Below the pieces are notes generated by a model that was not told where the DNA came from, searched no databases, and was given only the letters and a program-made list of their open reading frames with translations. A DNA stretch of 64,000 nucleotides from Aristolochia californica (taxonomy: Eukaryota > Streptophyta > Magnoliopsida > Piperales > Aristolochiaceae), in assembly GCA_029961685.1 (NCBI GenBank), contig JARWKL010000004.1, forward strand, positions 47,315,824-47,379,823, read 5' to 3'. Made by a program: the position numbers and the translations under genes. The first letter of the stretch is position 1, and every line of letters starts with the position of its first letter. This document shows positions 1 through 13,500 of the stretch, one piece after another.

Positions 1-3000
1 ATATCAAAACCATCCAAAACAAAAAATGTGAAAGCCTACCACGACAGATTGTTCTGGCAGCAGTAGGGCACAAGGCAATGAACTTACTCAATGAAATAAG
101 AAAGCCATATTTCTACCGAGGGAAGTGCTAGTAAGGCTGAAGCAGTGATCTTTTAGAACTTCAAATTTCAGCAGTCACAAGAAGGTCAAAACCAAAGTAA
201 GCATTGGAGAACCAACCGTTGGTTCTGGATTGTCAGGATTGTCATGGTTTCTGCTATTTGAGTAAGAAGAATCTGTTGGCACTGCAGGAAACTTTGCTGC
301 TCCTGTCTGCTTCTCCTCTCTCACTTTGTTAAATATGTGAGTATACCCATCAGCTGATGCAGGATCCATCTCATTCCAGTCGCCAAATTTTGGTACAGCT
401 GCATCTTTCTCAGTCTGCCACATTAAAACTCACATCATACTGTTATTCCAGAGAAGACTTTAGTAAATTTGATATTTTATGCTAGGAAGCAGAAAATAGA
501 TGAGAAAGGCTTTACAGTTTCAACAGATCGCAGTCTGGATCTTCCTGGAGTAGAGGGACCTAACCCATGGCTACCTTCATGTGGTCCTCTTTTGTCCCTT
601 GAAGGAGAAGACACTCCACCTCTACTAGGAGTCTTAGCTTGATAATGTGGGTGCAAGGGTGATTGTTCTATGCTTCGATCAGACCCACCACTGATTCTTC
701 TGCCCCTTCTGTGAGAATCACTTGAATTTACTCCACGGCTATGAGGTGGGTCGGTAAAAACTTTGCGTACGCCACCATCAGGAGGACCTGGAGAAGCAGT
801 GAACTTCTTGAACTCACCTTCTTCTCTGCTTGAGTGACCCTCGTGCATGGGTCTTGCTGCTGCCAATGAAGCTTGGAGGGGGGAGTCTATGTTGGGTGCA
901 CTTCTGACAGGAGGTGCACGACCATGAGGCATGTCTTCAGAAAATGCATCCGGGTTCTCCTGAGGATCATTTGGATTGATTAACTTCCCACCGCTTTTAT
1001 CTTTTCGTGCTTTATCAAAGTAGGCAGTGTAAGGGACATTTTCATCACTTTCCCAATTACCGAATTGAGGTACATGAGGCCGTCGCTGTTGATGAATAAT
1101 CATGAATTTTGTTATTTATCCAATTACAGATTAGTAAATTGGACATACATCTGATTATTGCAGAAGTAGAATAAACATGAATTCTGTTATTAATCCAATT
1201 GAAGCATCTCAGGAAGTTGAACAAACAGATACGCAATACTGAACTTGCAATCTGAAATTACATTCAAAGAAGCATGCGTTTAAGTGGCAAAAGGAAGCTA
1301 GAAAGAGCACTGCCCTTATTCATTAATGCCTCCATATTGTGAACCAAGTTACCTGATATTTTCTCACTACTAATTGTTACTTTTTCCTCTCTTTCTTTTC
1401 CTTTTAAGAAAGTAAAAAAAATAAATGAATTAGACCAATAATGCAGTTTCCCAGAGGACTCCGCAGACAGAGGTTCCCTTGATATATAATGTTAGAAAAT
1501 CAGCAGAACATTTTGGTCGTTTTACCATAGCTGTAATTCTGGGGATGATATTATAATGTTCAGCAGTTTTAAATTTCTTAGTACAAATTTCATGTAATTT
1601 TGGTTAGTCTATTAGGAGATATAAGGGTTTATGTAACATGTAACTAAATAGGGGTAGTTTTTGTAACTGTCTAACACTAAAGTGAATAATAAGAAGTGGA
1701 TTCCAGAGCAGGCTCTCTTCTCTCTTTCCTCTCTCCCTCATTTTCTCTCTGAAACTCTCAATTTTTACTTATTTTTTATCATAATAACAAAGCAAGCAAC
1801 GACATAGATGAAAAGCCTCATGGTTCAAGAAGGAACATCCACAAGAAAGACCAAGAAAAAGGAATAAATGAAAACAGAAATGAGCAAACCATATAGAAGA
1901 CCAAAAGAAGATTCAAACTTTTAGCACCAAACAGAAAATAGTCCTCTATTCAGAAGTGGATGTGAGTAAAGAAAATAATTACAATTCTTTACATGTTAAA
2001 GGTTAACAGATAAAATTGTGAGATTTGAACTGGAAAGCAATTCATACAAGTCATTCACAATTTATCAACACAGGCAACAATTACAAAACCTGAATAATTC
2101 GAACCACATTCTCCAAATTTATGTCTGCTTCTAAGTTTTTCCAATAAGCTCTGTCAAAGAACATTCCCTCCAATAATAATACTCGAGGAAGATTACAGAA
2201 TAATTAAAAAAACTGAGCTACAGGAGAGAAAAAATGGCCAAGCCCACTAATATCTGAAGACAGAAGTTCAGCATACACCACTAGAAGCCGAAATTCTAAC
2301 ACCAGAAGCTCCTATCTACTATGAAGACACAACAAAGGATCCAACATAGAAATAATAGCCAAAGAAAAATGCAAATCATATATCCCAAACCCTAATGAAA
2401 AACAATAACTAATGCCTAAAAGTTTATGTTCAAATTTCTATAGCACAAATGATTTTCTTCACGATATGCTTAAGAAAACACAAAGACCAAAACTGTGATG
2501 AGAGTCATGAGACCACTGTTCCAGTGGCACCTCCCAGCTAAAAGAAAAGATGATCTTCAAAATATGACTTCTAAAAATTGAAATATTAAACATCCTTACA
2601 AACAGAAACAAATGAAAAAGAAAATAATGACAGAAAAAAAGAACCAACTGTGCTGAACCAATAAAATCCAAGTTTTCAAATTACCTAACCTTTTTATCTG
2701 CCAGAAAGAAAAAGCTAGAAAAAACCTCGGTCCCTAAAGCTATTTTTTTTTTTTTTTTAAAATGCAGCTCCCCAGAACTTATATTTTGAAATATTAATTC
2801 TAAAACACAATCACCGTAAAAAAATTAAGCCAGTCTACATAAAAAAATCAAGAAACACAAGAAATAGGACAACTGTGAAGTATATCTCCTCTATGCATAT
2901 ATTGAACTCCCAGATACATTTCCCAAAGGAAAAGTAAAATATCAAGAAAGGTTAACCCTTGAACTAAAGAACAAATTCAGATCAAATCCTGGAAACACCT

Positions 3001-3857
3001 ATTCTCCTCGTCTAATTTCTATTGACATTACTATTGCACCACATACAGCAAATAACATCAACCCAACTGTACTTTTCCATTAAAAATCGAAATTTGAAAC
3101 CCCAAACAGCCCAAAATTTCTGGCTGATATTAAACTGCACAAAAAGAGTAAACAAAGACACAACACAAACTCTGAGCAGACATCAAACTACAGAAGCAAT
3201 TCAAACATAAGGTAAGTCTTACTAAAAGAAGAAAAGACAGCTTTCTGGTTTGTAAAAGTTGTTCAAACATCCGAAACCCAATCCAAACAAATCTCTTGTA
3301 CTTCAAAAGAATCATGAAAAATCAAACGTAGAAGAAATAAGCAATAAGCAAAACGGACGAGTTTCCTGCAAATATTAAATTCAATAACAAAGACACCTTC
3401 CACAGTAAAATAAACAACAGCTGCCACTAAATCAAGCGCCAAAACTCCAATACTGAGCATATGATTCTCAGTGGAAGGAATTGAACTTGAATATCAGTAC
3501 TTGACAAAACAAGCGAACGTCATACAAGTTGCCAGCAAAAGCGTTTCTTTGCTCACATCAAAGCTCAAATTGCAAATAAAAGACCCAAACCACAATTTCC
3601 TACGTATCATATGTTTGAAAATTTCGAAAACATGTACTAGCAAAACTCCCAAGCTCATTGTTTGAACCAAGTAAATCAAACAAAAAAAGATGCAGCCGAA
3701 GTGTTCAAACCTCTTACCCACGAAATCCACTAACTAATAAATAAACTACAAGAGAAAGTGAAGTTTCCTGCTATAAAAAAAAAACTCAGCACTTCCTACA
3801 AAGAAATGAAACCATAAATTTTTTCAAAAAAAAAAAAAAAAAGGGACTCACAGCCAT
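1..3857 (-). CDS. RIN4: RIN4-like immune regulator (RPM1-interacting protein 4), 3' end beyond the window
   Basis: Exons on the minus strand are 3857-3852 (only ATG GCT, then donor GTGAGT), 1085-516 (190 codons) and 414 to about 187. All junctions seen are phase 0. The protein has two NOI/AvrRpt2-cleavage-type motifs: VPQFGNW (residues about 7-13), followed by [13 protein letters not shown], and VPKFGDW (about 199-205), followed by [14 protein letters not shown]. Between them is a low-complexity Ser/Pro/Arg-rich linker, as in RIN4. The two motifs and the MA start are diagnostic. In this family the C-terminus carries a palmitoylated Cys cluster that anchors the protein to the plasma membrane, where it is guarded by NLR receptors. 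No Cys-rich exon is visible in the leftmost bases, so the last exon is inferred to lie left of position 1. The frame as drawn would otherwise run to a stop at 175. The first intron is 2.77 kb. Membership is near certain; the exact paralogue is not. Confidence 0.9.
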
Positions 3858-6800
3858 TGAGATCCACCAGACCCAGCTCCAAAAACTCCTTATTTAGCCT
3901 CCTTCCTCTCTTCTTTTCCCCCCTCCGCAGGCAAAGACGAATAAACAACAAAAAAATAGATTCAGGAAATTCTGAATACTTTCTGCAAAGCCCGTTTTGA
4001 AGATTCAAGTCTGATTGACATTAAACAGCACAAAACAACTCATTTCACATTGACCGGTGCCACCGGTAACGTTTGACTATTCGAAGCAACTCCCCACACT
4101 GTAAGTTATATGTACAGTGTACGCTTCACGCAGGTCCGCGTCTCCGCAGCAGCTGACTTGAACTTCTATAGCTCTATGTTCTACGTTTGATTTATTCTTC
4201 ACCATTTCAATACAACAGCTGATTTGGTCGGGTCCCGTCTCGAGAGCCCCAAGTTGCAGAACGAGTGTACGACTACACGTAAACTCTACCGTTGTAATAT
4301 TATTGGACTGTAGTACCTGGTAGTTGGGAATAATGGCGACTAAGGTGGTGGGTAGCTGATCAGATAGCTGATTCTTAATTCAGCAAGTTGGGTTCGCTAG
4401 TTTAATAATAGTGGGACCAATTCCGCCGTTTTGGAGAGTCTGCAGAATTTTTTTCTGGTACCCTGCTCATTCACTCTGTAAGCTGTAAAATTTATATTTT
4501 TCTTTTTTTCAAGAAATTGGGTTCCCTCTACATGCTATAAATTGAATACTGCCACTGCTTTGTCATCTCAATCTTCAGGAGATGCAGTGTTTTAACTTTT
4601 CAAGTCGATCTCTGAAACTGGCCCAGTTCCAATTCAATTTAAGCCAGTAAATTGGAATAAAATTCACCTCCTGACAAAGTCTAAAAATTATTTAGAAACA
4701 AAATTTTAGTTAAAGATCAGAGCTTTTCAGGACACTTAAAGGTGACAGTAATGCTTCAGTTCAGCCAATTGACAGTCCTGTCTGCATTAAATCTCGCAAG
4801 GTAACAAATAGCCAGATTTCATATTTGAATGGAAAAAGAAAATAAGGAAACCTTTAAGTCTCTTTCATTGTGGTCTCCTCTGCCGACATGAGGGTAGAAG
4901 CTCCAACTTGCTTTTGGACTCCCCAAATAAACAGCAAGGTACCTAACAGAAATGAGCTCGTTTTGTATTCGGGATAAACGAGAATAAGCTGTGTCTTCTG
5001 AATAAAGTAGATATCCTGATAACCAAGCAGCTAAACAGAATTATAATTTAAACCAGACAAGGCTAAGACAAATGGACAAAGATTAATATTTTTCTTGATG
5101 TCTTCAGAACTGTACCCAGGACAATGTCGCTGTAATCTAGCCTGTAAACTGTCAGAAACATTTTCTTTTGAGAGAATTTAGAGAGGTGGCTCATCAAAAG
5201 CAAATTTCCAAGGCCTACATTAATGAGAAGCACAAGCCACCGAAAGCACGAACTACAGAAAGAAAAAACGAATAAGCAATCAAGATTGTGCATTTATTTA
5301 TTTTTAATCAGAGTCACCTTAAATTAAAAAATCCCATTAATACAGATAAATTCTTCTCCGCAATGCCAAACCGACCGACATGGAAGTCCAGAACGATTCG
5401 AGCAGACTGAACAAAGATTGAACTACTTTTTTTTAAGTTTTTTAACTTCAGGACAGAAATTCCCTTCAAGCATTCATTTACAGTAAGAAAGCAGAGAACT
5501 TCAATGATTTGTAACAACAACCCACCTCGGGAATTTCCATGAAATGCCCATATCAGAAACTTGGACAAAAATCTCTATCCATTACCAGAAAGCAAGGGAG
5601 CCGCCTTCACAGGCAGCAATAACTCCTCTCAGTGGTTGCTTGCATGGTAGATTGCGTTTAAGCCTGTCAGGTGTCACGTCTCTGAGTATTTATATGTGCA
5701 ACTACAAAGGTAAATAATAGCTGCTCATAGCCCACAGTCGCATTCTGAAATTAAATTCATTTAATGTGACAGGCTGAAAGCCACCAGTAATCCACATTAA
5801 AAAAATATATGATTAGTCAAACAAAATCCTAGTTTAGTCTTATTCAAACTTACAATACACTCATGTTCTCAGTTAGAGTTGGACCAAAACAAAGATGGTA
5901 CTTGAAACTAAATACATTTTTTATCAAATTTAAAATCTAAATAGTTTCATTTGTATTAAAGAAGGTGATAGAACATGTAGATTTGGAGTAAAAATAGTTA
6001 GAATCGGATCATACAACAATTAAAAAAAGTTTGTCAATGCAGTTTAAATAGATTGAATTTAACAATTTTGGCTACATTTTCAGAAGGATTTTTTGAAATT
6101 TGACTATACTTCAAAATAATCCATTTAGAAGATTGTATTTAAAAAAAAAAAATCTGATATTAATATGACAAAACCTGTTTCAATGTATCCATGTAGCAGC
6201 CTGGACTTGTTTGAGACAATGTATTCTTGTTTTTACAGGTTGTTGATTGCTAGTATTATCCCGTATTTGTCAAGGAAAAGGAGAAGGTTGGGCCTTGCCG
6301 CCGAAGCCTCTTTGCACACCCATCGTCTTTGAAGCGAGAGGCGAGTTCCCCGGTTCTCTCTCTCGGCGTCTCTTCTCGTTGAATTCCGCCTCAACTGCCT
6401 TTTATCCCATTACAAAATAGATGGATTTCATCACTGTCTAACTCTCCAGGTTTTTTAACTGATCGCCTAATATTGATCCTTGTACATTACAGGAATACCC
6501 AAGTAGCCAACGCCTGATCTGATCTAAACCCGTGTTAATCACCTCCCAAAGACCTTCACTCTCCGGAGCAGAATGCAAGATATTCATCAAATCATAAGGC
6601 AACTTTCAGGAGATGATGTCTATGGCTTTTCAAGGAAGACGCAAACAAACCAAAGGCTGCATATTACTGAAATATCAACGAGTCAGCTGGGGTTGATACC
6701 TGTGCAGAGGAATACTAACAAACACATGCATGATCAGACATTGAAAAGAATCAACATAAACATGGCACCTAGTATATAGAACATGGTCTTCATGATTACA

Positions 6801-7401
6801 TACTAATCTATGCCTGAAGTAACTTGCCCATGAGTTATTGAGAAATGTGAGCCAGTAACAAGAGCTAGGACCATCTAAATTGGATTAAATCCAAACCATC
6901 GCTGACCAATTCTAACCGACTGCCTTAAGCCATCCCATATTTTTCATGCAAGCTTCACTTTGTTTGTCTCCATGCCATCATATTAACTTAAAGATGAGCT
7001 AAAAAATATTTTGATAGACAACAAATACATGAATAACTCTTCCCCATATTCAATGGAAATTTTGAAACCTTTTGAAACCCCAAACAACTGGTAACTTTCA
7101 TTGTCTTCCAAAACATACCATAAGTACAAATTTTTTTTGTGTGACTGAAGCTGCAAAACATGAGGCCCATATAACCAAATAAAAAAGTCAAAGCACAACA
7201 ATGCTGAAGCATGCCAAACACAAACCACTGAAAATCTGTCTTTTTCTTTCGTTCTTTTTTAAATGTACTGGTGAATATCATAACAATATCATAATTGAAA
7301 CAAGGTCACCTTTCCTGAAGATCCAGCTAGGGAGTTAACAAAAAAGGCATGCCACCACTGATGAAATGCAAAACAATATGACAGAACTAATACTACAGTG
7401 G
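3858..7401. other. Intergenic region upstream of RIN4; no gene recognised
   Basis: It holds the RIN4 5' UTR and promoter (roughly 3858-4600, including a pyrimidine/purine-rich leader) and then AT-rich DNA without a convincing coding region. An islet richer in G+C at about 6240-6400 follows a good splice-acceptor-like string (tttttacag) and is open on the plus strand for about 30 codons, but it matches no family I know. The 3' end of the METTL13-like transcript probably enters the right part from position 7537 downward. Confidence 0.5.
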
Positions 7402-7528
7402 AATCAGTCCGGTGAGTCGGTTGTTAACCTGATCAGTTCTGAGACTAAGAGTAAGATGTATAAGAATCAGTCCTGTGAGTCGTTTGTTTACCTGATCAAT
7501 ATTTAGAGCAAGAGCACGATGTATAACA
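7402..7528. repeat. Tandem duplication of about 63 bp in the METTL13-like 3' UTR
   Basis: Two imperfect direct copies, about 7402-7464 and 7465-7528. Each begins aatcagtcc-gtgagtcg and ends gatgtataa. They lie just downstream (minus strand) of the METTL13-like stop codon at 7540-7538, so they are probably transcribed as 3' UTR. Confidence 0.7.
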
Positions 7529-7537
7529 GCACACATG

Positions 7538-10500
7538 CTACTTAATACGTTTGATCTTCCCTGCTGTCTCCACAACATTAACATGAGCCTCCGGGTTTGA
7601 GAGCATGATCAGCTTCTCCAGTTCCACAGCCACTTTTGAAATGTTATCCTCAGGACTACAAGCTTCAGCAGGAAGAGCAAATAGAATCATGTTAACATCT
7701 TCCTCGAGCTCGAGAGAGTACAGGTGGTTAAAGACCTGAAAACCAATCATACAACAGAAGATAAAGACAATCAGTGACACCGGTTGAGACAGCAGTATCT
7801 CATTATGTCATGATAATCTAGAGATCTAGTCAAGCGACTTCTATAGATATATATAGTCCATCCACTACACAAGCTAGGTGTTTGGTTTTGAAACCACCCC
7901 TTAGAGATCACCTGTTATGTTGGAAGAAGCAAGAGAAGGTAGTAACATCAAAACAGCATATCGAGATGACATATACATGTAAATAATATTCCCAAGTGGA
8001 GATGAAATTGCAATGTACTAATATATAAATAGTTCTTTAGAAAGTTACATAGCAATTATAAAAATTTGTATGTTATAAATTTAATGCATATACAGTATCT
8101 ATCCCTTTAAAGAAAAATATGTTGTATTCTAATATAATATTATGTCATTAATATGGAGCCTACGTCATTATCATTATAATGGATAAGTGAATTTAAGTAG
8201 AAAAACAGTAGAAAGTACCATTAGTGAAGGTTGCAATTTTGAAGTTCAATCCCAACCCCTCACCTCCTAGCATGTCTCCAAATAATATTTGCAGACTATT
8301 TTGGAATGGAGATGGTGATGAGAGAATAATTTTTAAGTATGAGCTTGCTCTTTATAGGTAAACAAAAAAGTAGATTCCGTATTATTCTCCAATAATTTTT
8401 TGCCTGTAGAATGTACAATCAGCAATGGATGTGTGTACAATTTTGAAGTCAAAACCCACCCTAAGCTCCTAGCATAAGTCCAAAGAATATTTGCAAACTA
8501 TCATAGAAGGGAAACAATGATGAGAGAATAATTTTGAAGTATGAGCTTACTCATCATTGGTAAATAAAAAGCAGATCCCGTACTACTCCAATTACTTTTT
8601 CCCTCATTTTCCATGCCACGTGTAAGGGTTCAAATATTACAACCCGAATTAGGGTTTCAGACCAGATCAGCTCCCAACTATCATCCAACTTTAGGTTACT
8701 ATGAATTAGGGTTTCTACCAATTATCCTAATTACTAGTCAATGTCCTTATACTACACAAACCTAGTATCCTTGTTTTGCAAGTTCCTCACTTTGTCTTTG
8801 CCAGCTTTTCTGGTGTGACTTATATTTCAGGAAATATGGTCAGAAAATCTAAGTCACCTATTTCCACCTAGATTTTTTTTCTGATTTTGTCTCCCTTACC
8901 GCTTTCATTCTTGAAATAACCATCCCCGTGATTGACTGGGATCTTGACACCAAGTTAATGACAAAAAGGCCTCCTCTAGAAAGGGATTTCTTCACAGCCA
9001 GAAGAAAGGACTCTTCAGTAAAAGCAGCAGGAGGACATGTCAATCCAGTGCTGCAAAAGAAGAAACAGTGAGTGGCTTCTGTTGCAAAAAGAAGAAACAG
9101 TGAGTGGAAAGCACTTATATAAGATGCAAAATGCTAAAATTTACCTCAAGTCTGCTGCATCTGCATCAATAATAAGTATGTCAATGCCATTACTTTTATT
9201 TGCATCAATGACCGAGCTGGACCCACTTTCAGGAAGCAGAGGGAAACTCTCCTTCAAGGACTCATCACCATTTTCAACATTGGTAACAGTTTCCGAAGAG
9301 ATGATATCAATCCCAACCCCCCTAACATATTGGATGCCATCAGCAATGTGAACCTAGTGCAACATAAGAAACTTACAGTTGAACCACCACCTTTTTGAGA
9401 TACAACAGTTGAAAACTTTTGTCCATGTGAGTATAAAGATTCAAACAGCGCAAATTTCCATAGTGGATGGGAACAAATGGGAAAACATGGCTAGGCCCCA
9501 TGCCACATTATTGTATCCCATCATCTACTATTCCAAAGTATGCTGCTCTACATAGGCCACAGACCAGTACCATGTACAGACATGAATAGAAGATATAACT
9601 AACAAATTTGAAATAGACATGAAAGAAAGAAATACAATAAAGTAATAAAGAGATGAAAAGGATAAAAGTTTATGCTTATTACAAAAGTCAATGAACTACT
9701 GGTTGCTGTCTCTAACAACTATAATTGAGATTTAGAACAGCACAAAGTAGACAGATAATAGGAATTCCAACTGTGCTCTAAGTTGATGCTTCCGATCACA
9801 ATCTAACTTACACATTAACTATTAACTCACACACAACTTTCCACTTATATACAGCCACTATACTCACTAATTACAATATCATTAACTATTCTTCTATAAC
9901 TAGGACTTCTTATCTTTGCTTGATCGGAAGTATCCACTGATATCTCGCATACAATTCTACTCAAATTGACTACCTGAAGAATGACAAAGAAGGGACAAGC
10001 AGGGACAAATACCTATCTAGAACAAAAACGATATATTGCAAACAGTGTTCAAAAACAAGTATTAGATCCTTATCTATTCAATATTCGAGAAAGACGTTAC
10101 ACCCTTTTTTTATTTTTTTAAAATAAATGGCTGCTAATCACTGCAGTACTAGGAAACAGTTACGATTCTCAATTTTTATTTTTTTTGGTGAATTAAAATA
10201 TCTCATTTACTTCTACATGCTCTATCCCCAATCGATGATCATGAAAGTAAGGTAATCCCGAAATTGATATATTGAAGAAAATAAGTTGCAAGAAATGAGC
10301 ATCAAACATGTACATAGAAATCTGAAGTAACAGATGTTACTTATCCACATTGAAACACCAATATTGAAGACTTCACTTAATTTTAGTAGGCAAATTAGTT
10401 AGAGCAAACTAATTTGCTTGTAAAAGGAGAGCTTCCTTGTAGTTTTACCAAAATAAAAAATCATATTATGATAGGTTCAACAAAATTGGCCTCAATATTT

Positions 10501-13500
10501 GAATAATCTGTTGCAATCAACAGTTTTTTTCCCTTCAAATAGTGTTTGAACAAGATATGGAACAGATCGATGTACAAAACTAACTTTCACACAGCAAATT
10601 GGTTCCAATGCTTCTAATCCAGGTAATCTCTGATTTTCTAAAGTCTCCTTCAGCGGGTATTCTCTCTGTAAGTGTGTGCAAATAATTAAATGAACTTATT
10701 AAACAAGAATTGTAAAAATGAAGATTTGGTTGAAGGAAGAAAAGAAAATTGAGAGGAAAAGAGAAAGGAGAAAGAGAATTTTCTGAAGAGCCAGGAGAGG
10801 CTCGTTGGGGGTCAAGCACAACCCCCAGATCTTCTTAAATAACTGTCTTGGGGGTCATAATTACAGAAATGCCCCTATACACTTAATAAACCTTATTCTC
10901 CTTATATATCTCACTAATTATACATCCTATGTACATAATGAAAATTTAGCCACTGACATAAATTAACATGAAGAATAATATTACATAAAGAAATTTAACC
11001 ATAGAGCTGGAAAAATGACCAAAATACCCCTGGAGGGAAAAATGACCAAAGTACCCCTGGATGTATTTTCTAACAAGAATGGATTACCGGCAGGTAAATT
11101 TGAGTTTAGATGAAAGGTACCTAGGTGAAATCAGAATGGATGTGATACCACTATAATATCTCCACAAATTTGAACAAAAACAACCAACTTTTTAATTCAT
11201 ATAGAATAGTTTTTCATTGATGCAAGGCTATATTTTTGGGAAGAAGGTAACTTTTTATATGATTCAAATAAGTTCTGTTTACTTTTTTTTTCTGTTCTTT
11301 GTTTTTACAGAACAGTGAGAATAGAATAAGAAGGATACCTTTTTTAACTCAAAAACTGAAATTTTTTTATTTCTTTGTCTTTTCAGAACAGCGACAATGG
11401 AATTATATTAAGAAAAGACAAGTTTTTACTTGCTTTTCGGAAAATACAACAGTCGCAAGCTTTTTTTTGCCCAAAAAAGCTATTTTCCATAAGAATCGAA
11501 AGGAAAAAATTATATGAACTCAAATAACAGGGTCAATATGACAAGCAGAAGGTCACTAGACAAAACTGGAGGACCTTTTTCCTTCAACAAGTAAAACTGG
11601 ATACTTGTTTTGGTTATCTCTTGAAATAAGAGCCCACGTCAGTGCTCCATTCTACAACAGGTGGACTTAAGCTTAACTTTGATAGTCTGAGGTCAGCGGA
11701 AGGGGAACTCATTTGTGACACTGGGGTTAAAATTCATCTGTTTACTCTGCTGCTTTTGATTATTATGACTCCATGGAAACAGCACTTATTGCTAGGGGTA
11801 CAAATAGGTCGGGTGTGGATGGGGATGAGGTCAGAGTTGGGGTCGGATGCTCACTCCATAGGACAGGGACAAGGTGAGGGGACAAAATCCCTAACCTTTT
11901 TCCAACCCCGACCCACAAGGTCTTATTACAATCCTAACCTTTATGTTTTAAAAAAGACATGTATCTAAAAAAGAAGTTTACTATAACGAAGGCATTAAGG
12001 AAAACAAAAGTTACCAAGAAACAAAAGCCTTTCTCTTATGATTTTATAATTTTTAGTTACTTTATATATTTGTATTTTGAATATCTTAAAAAAATTTAGT
12101 ATTAAAGATGGAATGGGCCATAGGCAATGAGGGAATGGATCCTGAGAAGGTTGCAACCCCATCACAGAATGGGAGCAAGAGTCAGGATCAGGCTCATGAG
12201 GAAGCTTTTCAAAAACATGCCCCAAGCTTGACTCATGTGCACACCTGGCTCAGGACTCTTCTCGATGGCTTGACATATATTGTGACTCTTGGCTTTACTC
12301 CTTAATCATTGAAGGCAGTTTGATTATAGTGATCAGTCTACATCCACGAGATTTATATGCCAAATAGCTGAATCCTTGGCACAGTTTGGTGTCTCTTAAC
12401 AACACCTTGTTGTGAAAACTTCTCAATCCTTCGTAGCCTACTTTGAGCTCCCCCCACCCTCTCAAATGGAGCTTTCCCTAATCCCCTCTCTTAATAACTC
12501 CTCACCATCTTTATTAAAAACATTTTAAAAAGCAACTGAAAAAACAAGGGTCAGCACAACATCACATTGCTAATTCCAAGCTGAAATTCCTGTATTCTCT
12601 TGTTCCTATGTCATACTCTTGGTTAGATACGATCAAAAAGTACAAGAGCATCCCTCGTGGATCTTTTTGAGAGCTGTAATAGTTAAGGTTTTTATCATCC
12701 AACATCTAATATGTTACCTGCTTCCCTCAGAACAAGCAAGGGGTGTTCGTCTACCCATTTTTTACCCAATTATCCATAGGTAATACAAAAATGGGTAAAC
12801 AAATGAGTAAATTTAATATTTATAAATACTACAAAAAATTACAAGAAATTATAGAAAACCTAATAATGGAATATACGAACACTATAAAACACATAAAAGT
12901 ATTACATCTATCGATTTTTAAAAAGAAGAGAGAAGTACAAATCAAACCTAGGAGAGAGGGTTTTCCTCCACAACTAGGTGTTGGAGTGAAATGCCCGCCT
13001 TAGCCTGAATATTTGCCAAATGATTGGCAGAACAAGGAATGTGCTTCCAAGTACAATTCAAAAGGGAAATTAAATTACAAATTTCTGAGTACATGTCCCA
13101 GTGACGCCACGGAGGTCTGATGGAGTTTACACACTAGTTAATAACGACCTTTGAGTTGCCTTCGATGCAAAGTGGGCCCGTGAGCCAGCTAGAAAAAATT
13201 TGAATTCCATTCAGCATTCCCGAAAGTTCTGTTGTTGAGGAGTCAAAGATACCAAGAGGGCCCAGGAAAGAGGAGGAGATCACCGTTAACATCATGGATA
13301 ACTCCTCCATATCCCACAGGGCCATGGCAACCAAAAGCACTCCCAACGAAGTTAAGCTTGAAGTGGCACAATGGTGGGGAGGGCCAAATAGCCATGATCA
13401 GGGGGCAAGGGGGCTGAGACAGCCGAGCAACCAGCTGTCAATTTTCTCTAAAGTTTGAGCTGCTGAAGTTTCTGAATTCTTTTCGGTTTAGAAGCCAGAT

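Noticed and set aside
11795..12260. G-rich stretches starting taggggtacaaataggtcggg, like a hAT-type MITE end
   Set aside because: No matching inverted end or 8-bp target duplication could be found, so it is not listed as an element.
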